DNA from: Rhodobacteraceae bacterium Alg238-R152
GTDB taxonomy: Bacteria > Pseudomonadota > Alphaproteobacteria > Rhodobacterales > Rhodobacteraceae
Direction of reading: 5' to 3'
Assembly (NCBI GenBank): GCA_900537125.1
Contig: UNRJ01000004.1
Location: 372,001-436,000, forward strand
Length of the DNA stretch: 64,000 nucleotides
Below are positions 1-8,351 of this stretch, piece by piece (position 1 is the stretch's first letter; every line of letters begins with the position of its first letter). The notes beneath the pieces are model-generated. The model was not told the DNA's origin. It saw only the letters and a list, made by a program, of their open reading frames with translations, and did not search any database. A program made the translations under genes and the position numbers.

Positions 1-79
1 AGTGGCATCATAGGAATCTCTCGCAGGGCTCAATTTGGAAATGGCAAAATGTATAAGCCCTCATTGTGCAAGAATTAAT

Positions 80-424
80 CTACGCTGCAAGGTTTCTTTC
101 GCAGTCATGTTTGTCACGGCCTTTGGCTGCAAATTCAATTCGTTTTACGGAGCTTGCAGGAACAGATGAAGGTATATGTGTTGGCACAAGAATGGCCATG
201 ATCCCGAACGCACCAGACGTATGCGCAACCGAGCGCCACAGCACATCGGTTTTCTCTGTTAACTCCCCAATCACGCGAACAAGGTTGCCAACATCAAACG
301 CGACCGAACTCGACCGTTCTATGGGCAAAACAACGGAGTACCCGTTATATGCGCCCCTCGGTATGGAGAGAATCCAAGTGTTGTCGTTTGTTTTGGATGG
401 AGCAACCGAACTGAAGTCTTGCAT
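80..424 (-). CDS. Hypothetical protein, 114 aa
   Basis: I do not recognise the family. The reading has ordinary amino-acid composition, with a hydrophobic stretch near residues 70-82 (SGAFGIMAILVPTHI) and a basic, Cys-containing tail. A purine-rich GGGAAG lies about 11 bases before the ATG. An overlapping plus-strand reading of similar length has a less protein-like composition, so the minus strand is preferred. The gene stands alone beside an IS3-type element and could be a remnant. No function is assigned. Confidence 0.4.
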   Translation of the reverse strand: MQDFSSVAPSKTNDNTWILSIPRGAYNGYSVVLPIERSSSVAFDVGNLVRVIGELTEKTDVLWRSVAHTSGAFGIMAILVPTHIPSSVPASSVKRIEFAAKGRDKHDCERNLAA

Positions 425-765
425 CTTGGTAGTCTTCCCTTTTCCGGAGTTAGCATGTTGTTTGTTCGAGGAAATCTGGATTGGTCCTTTAGGCCATTTC
501 CTGAATCACAAATGGTGATCAACACTCAGATAGCCTTTCTCTTTCAGGACAAGTTTTGAAGAGATCGAGACAAAGCTTGGACCTGTCGCGGTTTGATGCC
601 GCTCCCATTCCTCCGGCTTGGCTTCGAGATCGACGTCGCCCTTGTAGCTCAAGAGTTGATAGAATTCCTGCTGGTCAGATCAGTGGGACCGCTCGACCTA
701 GAGGTGGTCGCGAGATTTCAGACCAGCCGTTAAGGTGGATCGCCTGACAAAAGAAGTGATCCAGA

Positions 766-1074
766 ATGAAGAAACGCAAGAACCATTCGCCTGAGTTCCA
801 GGCCAAGGTTGCGCTTGAAGCAATCCGTGAGGAGATGACGCTGGCGGAACTGTCCAAGAAATATGGTGTGCATCCGACTCAGATCGGGACTTGGAAACGC
901 GCAGCGATAGAAAATATGGCGGCGGCTTTTACGCGCCGAGGTGCAGCCCCGGAACAGGTGAACACGGCTGAAGTCGACAAGCTGCATTCGAAGATCGGTC
1001 AGCTGGTGGTGGAACGGGATTTTTTGGCCGATGCCTCGCAGCAGTTGCTCGGGGCGCGAGGCAAAAAATGGTGA
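766..1074 (+). CDS. IS3-family transposase OrfA
   Basis: This is the DNA-binding subunit, 102 aa. The N-terminus (KKRKNHSPEFQAKVALEAI) and the following TLAELSKKYGVHPTQIGTWK form the typical IS3 helix-turn-helix. The C-terminal third has leucine/valine-spaced heptads suited to dimerisation. It ends in a GGC-AAA-AAA-TGG-TGA context, and the downstream orfB lies in the -1 frame and overlaps the end. The A6 run at 1063-1068 is a plausible programmed -1 frameshift site giving the OrfAB fusion transposase, as known for this family. The frameshift itself is inferred. Confidence 0.9.
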   Translation: MKKRKNHSPEFQAKVALEAIREEMTLAELSKKYGVHPTQIGTWKRAAIENMAAAFTRRGAAPEQVNTAEVDKLHSKIGQLVVERDFLADASQQLLGARGKKW

Positions 1075-1898
1075 GCAAAGACCACAAGATAAGTGTGCGC
1101 CGTCAATGCAAGCTGCTGACGCTGACCCGATCCAGCCTGTATTATGAGCTGAAGGGCGAGAGCACTGAGAACCTGCGGTTTATGGAGATCATTGATAGGC
1201 AATTCCTGGAAACGCCGTGGTACGGATCGCGCCAGATAGCACGTTACATGAAGCGCAACGATCATACATGCGGGCGACATCGTGTGCACCGTTTGATGCG
1301 CCTTATGCGACTGGTTCCGATTTATCAGGAACCCAACACCAGCAAGCAACATCCGCAGCATAAGATCTGGCCCTACCTGCTGCGCAACGTGGTGATTGAC
1401 CGACCCAACCAGGTTTGGTGCGCTGACATTAGCTATATCCCAATGCGACGCGGCTTCCTGTACCTCGTGGCCATCATGGATTGGTACAGTCGCAAGGTCC
1501 TGGCTTGGAGGCTATCAAACAGCATGGACGCGGACTTCTGTGTTGAAGCTTTGAAAGAGGCCTTGGACAAGCACGGCAAGCCGGAGATATTCAATACAGA
1601 TCAGGGCAGCCAGTTTACCAGTAGCGCTTGGGTCGCCGAGCTGACCGACGCAAAGATCAAAATCAGCATGGACGGCAAAGGCGCATGGCGCGACAACCGC
1701 ATGATCGAACGGCTCTGGCGGTCTCTGAAGTATGAATGCGTTTACTTGAATGCCTTTGAAACAGGTTCTGAAATGCGGGCTGGGATCAGCAAATGGCTGA
1801 CCTACTACAACTTTGAGCGCCCGCATTCGACGCACGGCATATTGACCCCTGGCGAAGCCTATGCCAGCAAAACAGAACAATTGAAAATAGCAGCCTAA
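1068..1898 (+). CDS. IS3-family transposase OrfB (DDE integrase core)
   Basis: This is the catalytic part of the transposase, 276 aa. An N-terminal HTH_21-like segment (residues 1-85) precedes an rve-type integrase core. The acidic triad is visible: the Asp in VWCADISY, the Asp in FNTDQGSQFTS and the Glu in NRMIERLWRSLKYE. The C-terminal YYNFERPHSTHGILTPGEAY is the standard IS3 ending. It overlaps orfA by 7 bases in the -1 frame and is probably made mainly as an OrfAB fusion. No internal stop or frameshift was seen. Confidence 0.92.
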   Translation: MVSKDHKISVRRQCKLLTLTRSSLYYELKGESTENLRFMEIIDRQFLETPWYGSRQIARYMKRNDHTCGRHRVHRLMRLMRLVPIYQEPNTSKQHPQHKIWPYLLRNVVIDRPNQVWCADISYIPMRRGFLYLVAIMDWYSRKVLAWRLSNSMDADFCVEALKEALDKHGKPEIFNTDQGSQFTSSAWVAELTDAKIKISMDGKGAWRDNRMIERLWRSLKYECVYLNAFETGSEMRAGISKWLTYYNFERPHSTHGILTPGEAYASKTEQLKIAA

Positions 1899-2099
1899 AT
1901 GAAACCCTGATCCATCTTAACCAGGTTGCAAACTGGTCGAAAAAGCAGGACCACCTCTGACTTCTCACTGCTAGAACAGTAGATGCTTCGCAGCCAAATC
2001 TGCCATTTTCTGACGGAATTCTCACAGAAAATAATTGTACGCGCCGGAAAGGGACAACTGTTCGGTGCGCCTAAAAGTTTTTGAGACTTGGATCAACTG

Positions 2100-2133
2100 A
2101 CGCCAAGCGGAGCGAATGATCCCCGCTTGGCGT
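2100..2133 (-). terminator. Hairpin after the BCCT gene
   Basis: A perfect 11-bp inverted repeat (ACGCCAAGCGG / CCGCTTGGCGT, 12-nt loop) begins 7 bases past the stop codon of the BCCT gene. There is no T-run on the minus-strand side, so it may stabilise the mRNA end or act with other factors rather than being a classical intrinsic terminator. Confidence 0.5.
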
Positions 2134-2139
2134 ATGGAT

Positions 2140-3975
2140 TTACTCGCCCGGTGCTGCCACCGTTTCGATGGCTTTGTCCCTTTGGCCATCTCGGAACAGA
2201 GCTTTGGCAAGTGAAATGCACATCAGTCCCATGACAACCGTGAAGGGAAGAGCGCCGATGATCATAGCGCTCTTGAGAGCTTCCATTGGGTCAGCCCCCC
2301 CATTGGTTTTGCCCGCAATTAGCAATGTGCCGATCACTGCTGTAAGAATGACGCCCCAAACCACTTTGTGCTTGTTTCCGACTTCTTGATCACCCCCGGA
2401 CATGATGGTGTTCATCACTAGAATGCCGGAATCTGCGGAGGTCACCAAGAAGGTCATAATCAGCACGACGCACATAACAGTGATCGCACTGAGAAGGCCG
2501 CCGGACAGCATTTCACTCAACGTGACAAAAAGCTTGGCCGTATTGGAGGCTCCGATGATGGCCCCATCGGCGCCACCTGTGAGTTCCAAGTCGATTGCTG
2601 TGCCGCCCAGAATGGTCATCCACGCGAAACAAACAAGTGCCGGTGCAAACATGCAGCCCACGATAAATTCCCGCACAGTCCGACCGCGAGAAATGCGGGC
2701 CAGGAACAGACCAACAAATGGCGAGAAGGCAATCCACCATGCCCAGTAAAAGGTTGTCCAACCGGCCTGCCAACCAAATTGGCGACCCGGCTCACCTGCG
2801 GCATATGCAGCTTGAAGCACCGAATCTGGTAACGCAGCTGCATCCCCCTCAAGCCCAGACTTGAAACTGTCAAATGACCCCCATGCATTGGTGGCCCCCC
2901 CCTGGAGAGCATCTGCAAAAGGCGCAGCCTCACTTGGCAAACCTGCGGCAAACTCGCCGGCGGCCTGCGGTCCGTATGCGCCAAAGCTTAGCGACACAAA
3001 GTTCATTAGATAGTCGATAAGAGCCGTTGCATAGGTGGTCATGGCAAAGAAGAAGGAGCCGAACACCACAAAGACAAACAACAAGATAAGCGACAACACC
3101 AAGTTCAGGTTGGAAAGGTATTTCACGCCTTTGCCAACACCAGAAACAGCAGACACAATGGACAGACCCATGATCACCAACAAACCGGCGATCAATCCTA
3201 CGGTTCCAGGAGCTGGCGCTTCACCGCTCATGTCCATCATCCAACTCATACCGGTGATCGCGTACATGCCATCGATGAACTGGGACACGCCAAAGCCAAT
3301 CGTGACTGAGACGCCCAGAATAGTGGCAACCACTCCCAATACATCCACTATATGACCCAAAGGGCCGTTCATAAGTGGGCCAAACAGTGGGGTTAGCGCA
3401 GATCGGATCGTCAGCGGCATGTCTCGGGTATAGGCGTAATAGGCAAGTGACAGCCCCGTTACGACATAGATGGCCCAAGCATGAAAGCCGTAATGCGCAA
3501 AGGTATAGCGATACGCAGATTTCAGCGCATCTTCTGTATTACCAGTCACATCGCCCGCGACAACAACTGGGTTTGAGCCCCAAAGACCAAGAGGCTCTGC
3601 TGTTGCAAACACCATCAGTCCCACGCCGAGACCAGCGCCAAACATCATGGAAAACCATGAGAAATTTGAAAACTCCGTGCCTTCCCCTGGGCGCCCCATT
3701 ACGCGTTTTCCGGTTTGCGGGAGTGCTGCGAGCACAAACAAGAAGAACGCAAAGAAACCAACTATGATGATGTAGAACGTGTTGAAACTCTCGAGCAACT
3801 GCCAGTTCAAACTGCCCAATACGCCATTTGCATTTGCGGGCCAGACAAGTGCCCAAAGCACTAATCCAACCAAGATTGCCTTGGACAAAAGCGCAATTTC
3901 GACGCTGTGTCCTTCATAAAATCCGGACGCGGCCCTGTTGACCTCGACCTCTGTAAACGGTGGCTTAATTGACAT
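2140..3975 (-). CDS. BCCT-family betaine/carnitine/choline transporter
   Basis: This is a sodium- or proton-coupled carrier for quaternary or tertiary amines, 611 aa, of usual family length with about 12 hydrophobic segments. The BCCT signature is clear: FYWAWWIAFSPFVGLFLARI near residue 410, followed by SRGRTVREF. The segment MMFGAGLGVGLMVFATAEP near residue 110 is the glycine-rich TM3 region. It is the last gene of the minus-strand operon headed by an aldehyde dehydrogenase, 59 bases after the Ldh-type reductase. By position it should import the compound that the operon degrades, most simply a betaine-like (N-methylated) substrate. The exact substrate cannot be read from the sequence. Confidence 0.93.
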   Translation of the reverse strand: MSIKPPFTEVEVNRAASGFYEGHSVEIALLSKAILVGLVLWALVWPANANGVLGSLNWQLLESFNTFYIIIVGFFAFFLFVLAALPQTGKRVMGRPGEGTEFSNFSWFSMMFGAGLGVGLMVFATAEPLGLWGSNPVVVAGDVTGNTEDALKSAYRYTFAHYGFHAWAIYVVTGLSLAYYAYTRDMPLTIRSALTPLFGPLMNGPLGHIVDVLGVVATILGVSVTIGFGVSQFIDGMYAITGMSWMMDMSGEAPAPGTVGLIAGLLVIMGLSIVSAVSGVGKGVKYLSNLNLVLSLILLFVFVVFGSFFFAMTTYATALIDYLMNFVSLSFGAYGPQAAGEFAAGLPSEAAPFADALQGGATNAWGSFDSFKSGLEGDAAALPDSVLQAAYAAGEPGRQFGWQAGWTTFYWAWWIAFSPFVGLFLARISRGRTVREFIVGCMFAPALVCFAWMTILGGTAIDLELTGGADGAIIGASNTAKLFVTLSEMLSGGLLSAITVMCVVLIMTFLVTSADSGILVMNTIMSGGDQEVGNKHKVVWGVILTAVIGTLLIAGKTNGGADPMEALKSAMIIGALPFTVVMGLMCISLAKALFRDGQRDKAIETVAAPGE

Positions 3976-4034
3976 GCGTTTCCTCCCTGAATGTCAAAAT
4001 CCTTCGGCCCTTTCTGCGCCCCTCCTGCGCCAGA

Positions 4035-5042
4035 TCAGCCGATGATGTTTTCTATTTTCTCCAGCGTCGCCACATTTACCGCCACCCCGTCTATGCGGGC
4101 TTGAATGCGGTGCTTGTTACGGCCATCGCCGGGAAGTCTTGCGCCATCTTGCGCGCGAATTGTGTCTGTAAGCCGCGCGACCAAAGCTGCGAATCCACCG
4201 CCTGATGTTGCCATTGGATCTATTGCTATGAAGAATTGCCCGGTGCGAGGTGGCCCGCCCGCGGTGCCAGAGAATGGCGAGGCATCGATACCCAAGGTGG
4301 CCCCGGTCAGGGCTGCGGCCATAAGCTCAACAAGCAAGGCCGTTCCGACACCTTTGTAGCCGCCGGACGGGGCCATGGAGCCCTTTAGGCCAACGGCAGG
4401 ATCCGTTGTTGGTTGCCCCTCACTGTCAAGCGCCCAACCAACCGGAATTGGCTTGCCTTCCCGTGCGCGCTTCATGACTTCGCTTTTGGCGATTGTGCTG
4501 GCGCTTTGATCGATTAACAGCGCGGGGTCTCCACCAGGGCCGGGTACAGCAACTGAAAACGGATTTGTGCCAACCACTGGCTTGGATCCACCTGACGGCG
4601 CAATTGAGGCTGGTGCATTAGTGAAGCCAAGTCCAAGCAGCCCCGCTTTGGCCAGTTGTTGTGTGTGGTACCCAAGAACGCCGCAATTATAGCTGTTGTT
4701 TACTGCCAGTGCCGCTATTCCCTGGGAACGGGCAAGTGGGACTAAGGCATCAAAACCAATGTCGATTGCCGGATGGGCAAATCCTGTTGAGGCATCGACG
4801 GTGATCACGGAGGGAGCCGTGGTTTCACGCCTTGGTGTTACTTGGCCGTCTACTTTGCCGCAAATCACGTGCTCGCAGTATATTGGAATATAGGCCAGAC
4901 CATGACTGGATATCCCGTCAGCTTCGGTTGCTGCGGTGGCCACCGCAAGGGGGCGGGCATTTTCAACTGAGGTGCCTGCAGCCACCAACGCGTGCAGGCT
5001 CAGATCTTCGATTTCAGCAAGGCTTAGCGTTCTGGTTTCCAT
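4035..5042 (-). CDS. Ldh2/malate-lactate dehydrogenase-family oxidoreductase
   Basis: This is an NAD(P)H-dependent oxidoreductase of the type 2 malate/L-lactate dehydrogenase fold, 335 aa. The family also contains delta1-piperideine-2-carboxylate/pyrroline-2-carboxylate reductases and ureidoglycolate dehydrogenase. Supporting motifs are the N-terminal HALVAAGTSVENARPLA, SSHGLAYIPIY near residue 48, NNSYNCGVLGYHTQQLAKAG near residue 115, and GGSKPVVGTNPFSVAVPGP near residue 150. Its neighbours include an alpha-ketoglutaric-semialdehyde-type ALDH and a BCCT carrier, so reduction of a cyclic imine or oxidation of a hydroxy acid are both possible. I favour the cyclic imine, as inference only. Confidence 0.88.
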   Translation of the reverse strand: METRTLSLAEIEDLSLHALVAAGTSVENARPLAVATAATEADGISSHGLAYIPIYCEHVICGKVDGQVTPRRETTAPSVITVDASTGFAHPAIDIGFDALVPLARSQGIAALAVNNSYNCGVLGYHTQQLAKAGLLGLGFTNAPASIAPSGGSKPVVGTNPFSVAVPGPGGDPALLIDQSASTIAKSEVMKRAREGKPIPVGWALDSEGQPTTDPAVGLKGSMAPSGGYKGVGTALLVELMAAALTGATLGIDASPFSGTAGGPPRTGQFFIAIDPMATSGGGFAALVARLTDTIRAQDGARLPGDGRNKHRIQARIDGVAVNVATLEKIENIIG

Positions 5043-5056
5043 CTTGGCGTCCTCGT

Positions 5057-5695
5057 TTAGTCGTTGTCAGTAATTCCCGCGCCAGCGCCCGTCATACGAG
5101 ACGCTTCGGTTGCTGGCGCATATGTGCGATGCGCCAGCGTTTGCAGCACAGTCCAATCCGCTTCGTCGGGGGTAACGCGGGAGAAAGCGTCACTGGGCAG
5201 CACCGCCGTATACGTTGTTCGGATTGTCACCGAGACGCCTCGAGCAGGCACCTGTGCGTTGAGGCTCAGGTGATTACCATCGGTCACCGCAGAGAAACCT
5301 TGCCCCATCATCGCGACCGTTTGCCCCGTCTTAACGGCAATGTCGGCCACGAAAGGCATTAGGAAAGTAGCGCAAACAACATCGTTCACCTGCCAGCCTT
5401 CCGCACTCAATCCGTGCGCTTGATCAGCCATGCACGCGCCTACGTTAATAGGGCAGAGAGGTGCAGATTCGGATGTCCACGTCCCAATCTTCCAAGTCGG
5501 AGTGCGCTCAATGTTATGCTCTTCGATAGACAGCAGTCGGGCGAGGTCCGCACACCCGTTGATGCCTTTCCCACAAAGCCAACGCGTCGCCTTGGCTGCT
5601 TCTTCTGCCATACCCCATGTGAAACCAGCGCCACGTGCAGCCTTCTTCGCTGTTGCTTCGACTTCATTTAAAGACACGGTCAAGTGAATGGTCAT
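5057..5695 (-). CDS. DUF3726-family protein
   Basis: This is a soluble protein of 212 aa with no known function; it resembles the DUF3726 family. Recognisable parts are VSLNEVEATAKKAARGAG at the start, WGMAEEAAKATRWLCGKGING near residue 30 and VCATFLMPFVADIA near residue 110. I chose the ATG at 5695 because it overlaps the stop of the upstream gene as ATGA, the usual sign of translational coupling. An in-frame ATG 24 bases upstream (5719) is possible. The gene lies between an equally unknown 561-aa gene and the Ldh-type reductase. The tight linkage argues for a role in the same pathway, perhaps with the 561-aa protein. Confidence 0.75.
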   Translation of the reverse strand: MTIHLTVSLNEVEATAKKAARGAGFTWGMAEEAAKATRWLCGKGINGCADLARLLSIEEHNIERTPTWKIGTWTSESAPLCPINVGACMADQAHGLSAEGWQVNDVVCATFLMPFVADIAVKTGQTVAMMGQGFSAVTDGNHLSLNAQVPARGVSVTIRTTYTAVLPSDAFSRVTPDEADWTVLQTLAHRTYAPATEASRMTGAGAGITDND

Positions 5696-7377
5696 GGGGC
5701 CAACTCCGGGTACACCCAATCATCCGCGTTGGCTTCAGAAAGGGTCTCGGGGTATGGGGCGCCAGCAAACATACAAATGCGGACCCAGCGGTCTGACCTA
5801 GGATCAAAATGTGTAGCACCGAAAAAGGAGAGTTTTGCGCGCAGCATGTCTATTGGCAGCACATCACTTGAGATCGTGTTGTCGCGAATTTCTCCATAGG
5901 GCGCGGCGCGGCCCAATTGTGCACGTCGTATGGTATGGCGGTGTTCTGGGTGACGCTGCAGAAACTCGGCGACCTCGCACGTCTCAGGCCATTGCTTTAA
6001 CGCCTGGAAAGCTTGCACCGCATCACGTGCCGGTGCCCAAGGTTGCTCATAGGGAGCAATCGGTTCCTCAAACCGTTCCCCCAGCCGGGGCTCCAGTTTC
6101 TCCTCGGACACATACCAAGCCCGAGCGCAGTTATGAGGAGACTGCCAGTCAAGATCAAAAGCCCAGCCGAAACTTACCTCCAATAGCTTGTTCACCTCCC
6201 CAATCGGCATCGCGCCGTCGATGCTAGCCACTGCTGGGGTGGTATCGGCCATGCTGTTTGCAAGCGGATCAACCAGATCTGGGTAAGGTTCCAAAATCAA
6301 CGACGCCAGTAGTTCCTGTCCTTCGGAACTGAGGTGCGAGGTCGCCCAAGTCATCAACTGATCCCATGGATAGGGAGACTGAAAATCACACTCCTCAACC
6401 CGCGAACTCAGATGCACCAAATCGCGCTTCAATGCGTCGATTTTCTTCATCTGAATTGTGTGTTTGGACGTCCAACAGGAGACTGAATGGGTGCTGCGTT
6501 TCAGCCGGTCTTTGAAGACAGCCGTGGCATCGTCTGTCGCCTGCACAACCAAACGCACCTGAAGAATGGCTTCTTCCCGTGCCATAATCCAGTTGTTGAA
6601 CAAAACCGGATGGTTGATCACATAGGGCGCCATGCCCAAACCCGTGGAGTTTCCGATCCCAAGCCGTTGGGCAATGGAGTGATCGAGCCGGGCCGTCGTT
6701 GCCCCCCCCCTGACGCGCGCCATGTGCTGAACCAAATCCAAGACAAACGCGCGCGTGAGGTAAACGGACAACATCTCGACCTGAAACGGCGCGAAAAGTT
6801 CCTCGCGGCTGCAAAGCGTTTCACGGTCCGCGGCCCCGAACTTGCCGGACCCATACACCGCCGTTGTCCGCATGAGATAGCCAACCTGATCGATGGCGTC
6901 TGTGTCGGGCTGTTCGCCAGATGCCAAAGCAGATTCAACATGATCCCAAAGACGAACTGAACGGTTGGCACGTGACAAAGACAACTCTTTCTCACTGATG
7001 CGGCCCGCCTCCTGCAGCGGTACATTTTGCCTCAGTCGATCGATATCCGCGGCACTCGGCACACCATCAAACAACGTGAACGTCGCGTCCCATGCCTCCG
7101 CAATCACCCGATCAGACCGCATCTCATCTGGCAGATCATGGGCAAAGGCCACAAGAGAATAGCTGCGTTCTGGCCCAGTCGCCGTGTAAACGGCAAATCC
7201 AACGCCGGTTTCGTCAATCTCAAATTGTGGCCGAGAAAACTGCCAGTTTTCGGCAGCCAACCGTCGCAACAATACCCGCATGAAACTCAGTCGACATTGA
7301 TGCAGGGAGCCCAAGCGCTCCAATCGCATCACCTCCGACGGAGGGCGCCTTTTGATTTGCGGCGCGCTTGTGATCAT
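5692..7377 (-). CDS. Conserved hypothetical protein, 561 aa, operon-linked
   Basis: I do not recognise a domain. The protein is soluble, with no signal peptide or membrane segment. It is rich in Trp/Phe/Arg and has an amphipathic helical middle (residues 150-320). A conserved-looking segment is GIGNSTGLGMAPYVINHPVLF near residue 250, where the small-residue loop could bind a ligand. The C-terminus has FGATHFDPRSDRWVRICMF. It overlaps the M19-like gene upstream by 4 bases and the DUF3726 gene downstream by 4 bases, so three proteins are translationally coupled. Its size and position suggest a catalytic or subunit role in the pathway, but no reaction can be named. Confidence 0.8.
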   Translation of the reverse strand: MITSAPQIKRRPPSEVMRLERLGSLHQCRLSFMRVLLRRLAAENWQFSRPQFEIDETGVGFAVYTATGPERSYSLVAFAHDLPDEMRSDRVIAEAWDATFTLFDGVPSAADIDRLRQNVPLQEAGRISEKELSLSRANRSVRLWDHVESALASGEQPDTDAIDQVGYLMRTTAVYGSGKFGAADRETLCSREELFAPFQVEMLSVYLTRAFVLDLVQHMARVRGGATTARLDHSIAQRLGIGNSTGLGMAPYVINHPVLFNNWIMAREEAILQVRLVVQATDDATAVFKDRLKRSTHSVSCWTSKHTIQMKKIDALKRDLVHLSSRVEECDFQSPYPWDQLMTWATSHLSSEGQELLASLILEPYPDLVDPLANSMADTTPAVASIDGAMPIGEVNKLLEVSFGWAFDLDWQSPHNCARAWYVSEEKLEPRLGERFEEPIAPYEQPWAPARDAVQAFQALKQWPETCEVAEFLQRHPEHRHTIRRAQLGRAAPYGEIRDNTISSDVLPIDMLRAKLSFFGATHFDPRSDRWVRICMFAGAPYPETLSEANADDWVYPELAP

Positions 7378-8351
7378 GGGACGCTTGCGCCAAAGTTCTC
7401 ATCAAAGAAACGGTACCAATTACCGCCCATGATCGCGGCAACCTCATCCGCATTCATGCCGACGTCCCGCAATCCAGCCTCAATGGTGCCAAAATCACGA
7501 TTGTCTTGGAACCAGCTGGGCATCTCAGGAAAACCGGGCGAAGCGGCAGACCCTTCTCCAAAGTCGATCTCTTTGCTCCAGCGACCTGTGCGCATCCATT
7601 CGACAACGCTGTCGGGCTGGTCTTGACACAGATCGGACCCGATACCCAAATGGGTGACCCCATATGTGTCCGCGGCGCGGGCGACCATCTCGCAGAAACT
7701 CTGAAGCGTACAGGCCGATTTGTCCTTTAAGTGGTGAGGATATAGCGAAAACCCTATCATGCCTCCATTCTGCGTGACCGCCCGGAGCACATCGTCTTTC
7801 TTGTTGCGCAGCGCCGGTGACCACTCAAACGGGTTGGCGTGGGTGATAGCGATCGGCCGTTCCGAAACATCAGCGGCCTCAATGGTTGATCGGTCCGCAG
7901 AATGGCTCATGTCGACGACCAGACCGACCCGGTTCATTTCTTTAATGACCTGTTTCCCCATGCGGGTGATGCCGGTGTCTTCCGCCTCATAACATCCGGA
8001 TGCCAGCAACGATTGGTTATTATACGTCAGCTGCATAAAGCGCGCGCCCAGGGTGTGCAGAATCTCAATAAGCCCTATGTCATCCTCCATCGGGCTCGGG
8101 TTCTGAAACCCAAAGAAAATGGCGGTCCGGTTTGTGTCGCGGGCCACATCAATGTCTCGCGCGGATGTGCCTTTCATAATCAGGTCGCCATAGGTCTCAA
8201 ACCAGCGGTTCCATTGTTCGAAATTCAAAACCGTTTCACGGAAGGTTTCGTGGTAGGCAATAGTGACATGCACTGCATCAACACGGCCTTCGCGCAGTTG
8301 CCGGAAGATCTTCTCAGACCAATTGGCGTATTGAAGGCCGTCGATGCGCAT
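7374..8351 (-). CDS. M19 (membrane dipeptidase)-like amidohydrolase with altered metal site
   Basis: This is a TIM-barrel protein of the renal dipeptidase (M19) family, 325 aa and without a signal peptide. Family features are MQLTYNNQSLLASGCYE near residue 106, VDMSHSADRST with His150, ITHANP with His171 and GIGSDLCQ with Asp240. The expected N-terminal His-x-Asp ligand pair is replaced by Leu-Gln-Tyr (DGLQY, residues 4-8). The expected bridging Glu is Gln83 (GFQNPSP). Only two of the five usual zinc ligands remain, so a classical dipeptidase reaction is unlikely. It overlaps the next gene by ATGA and abuts the ALDH stop. A hydrolase for a lactam or amide intermediate, possibly mononuclear, is an inference. 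Confidence 0.88.
   Translation of the reverse strand: MRIDGLQYANWSEKIFRQLREGRVDAVHVTIAYHETFRETVLNFEQWNRWFETYGDLIMKGTSARDIDVARDTNRTAIFFGFQNPSPMEDDIGLIEILHTLGARFMQLTYNNQSLLASGCYEAEDTGITRMGKQVIKEMNRVGLVVDMSHSADRSTIEAADVSERPIAITHANPFEWSPALRNKKDDVLRAVTQNGGMIGFSLYPHHLKDKSACTLQSFCEMVARAADTYGVTHLGIGSDLCQDQPDSVVEWMRTGRWSKEIDFGEGSAASPGFPEMPSWFQDNRDFGTIEAGLRDVGMNADEVAAIMGGNWYRFFDENFGASVP

Larger units (their letters stand above)
700..1958 (+). mobile_element. IS3-family insertion sequence
   Basis: The element has two overlapping frames (orfA, orfB) and imperfect terminal inverted repeats. The left end reads AGAGGTGGTC from 700. The reverse complement of the right end reads AGAGGTGGTC from 1958. Further inside, GACCAG and a TTAAG(G/A)TGGATC block are shared by both ends. 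No convincing target-site duplication could be fixed, because the exact outermost base is uncertain by one or two positions. Both transposase frames look intact, so the copy may be active. Confidence 0.85.

Noticed and set aside
66-518. Plus-strand 150-aa reading over the first gene
   Set aside because: Its composition is irregular (runs of Cys, Arg and Thr without pattern), and the opposite strand at 80-424 gives a more protein-like product with a plausible ribosome site.
699-1961. Target-site duplication GAC flanking the IS3 element
   Set aside because: A GAC occurs near both ends (695-697 and 1959-1961), but the left copy is two bases away from the aligned repeat end, so a true duplication cannot be claimed.
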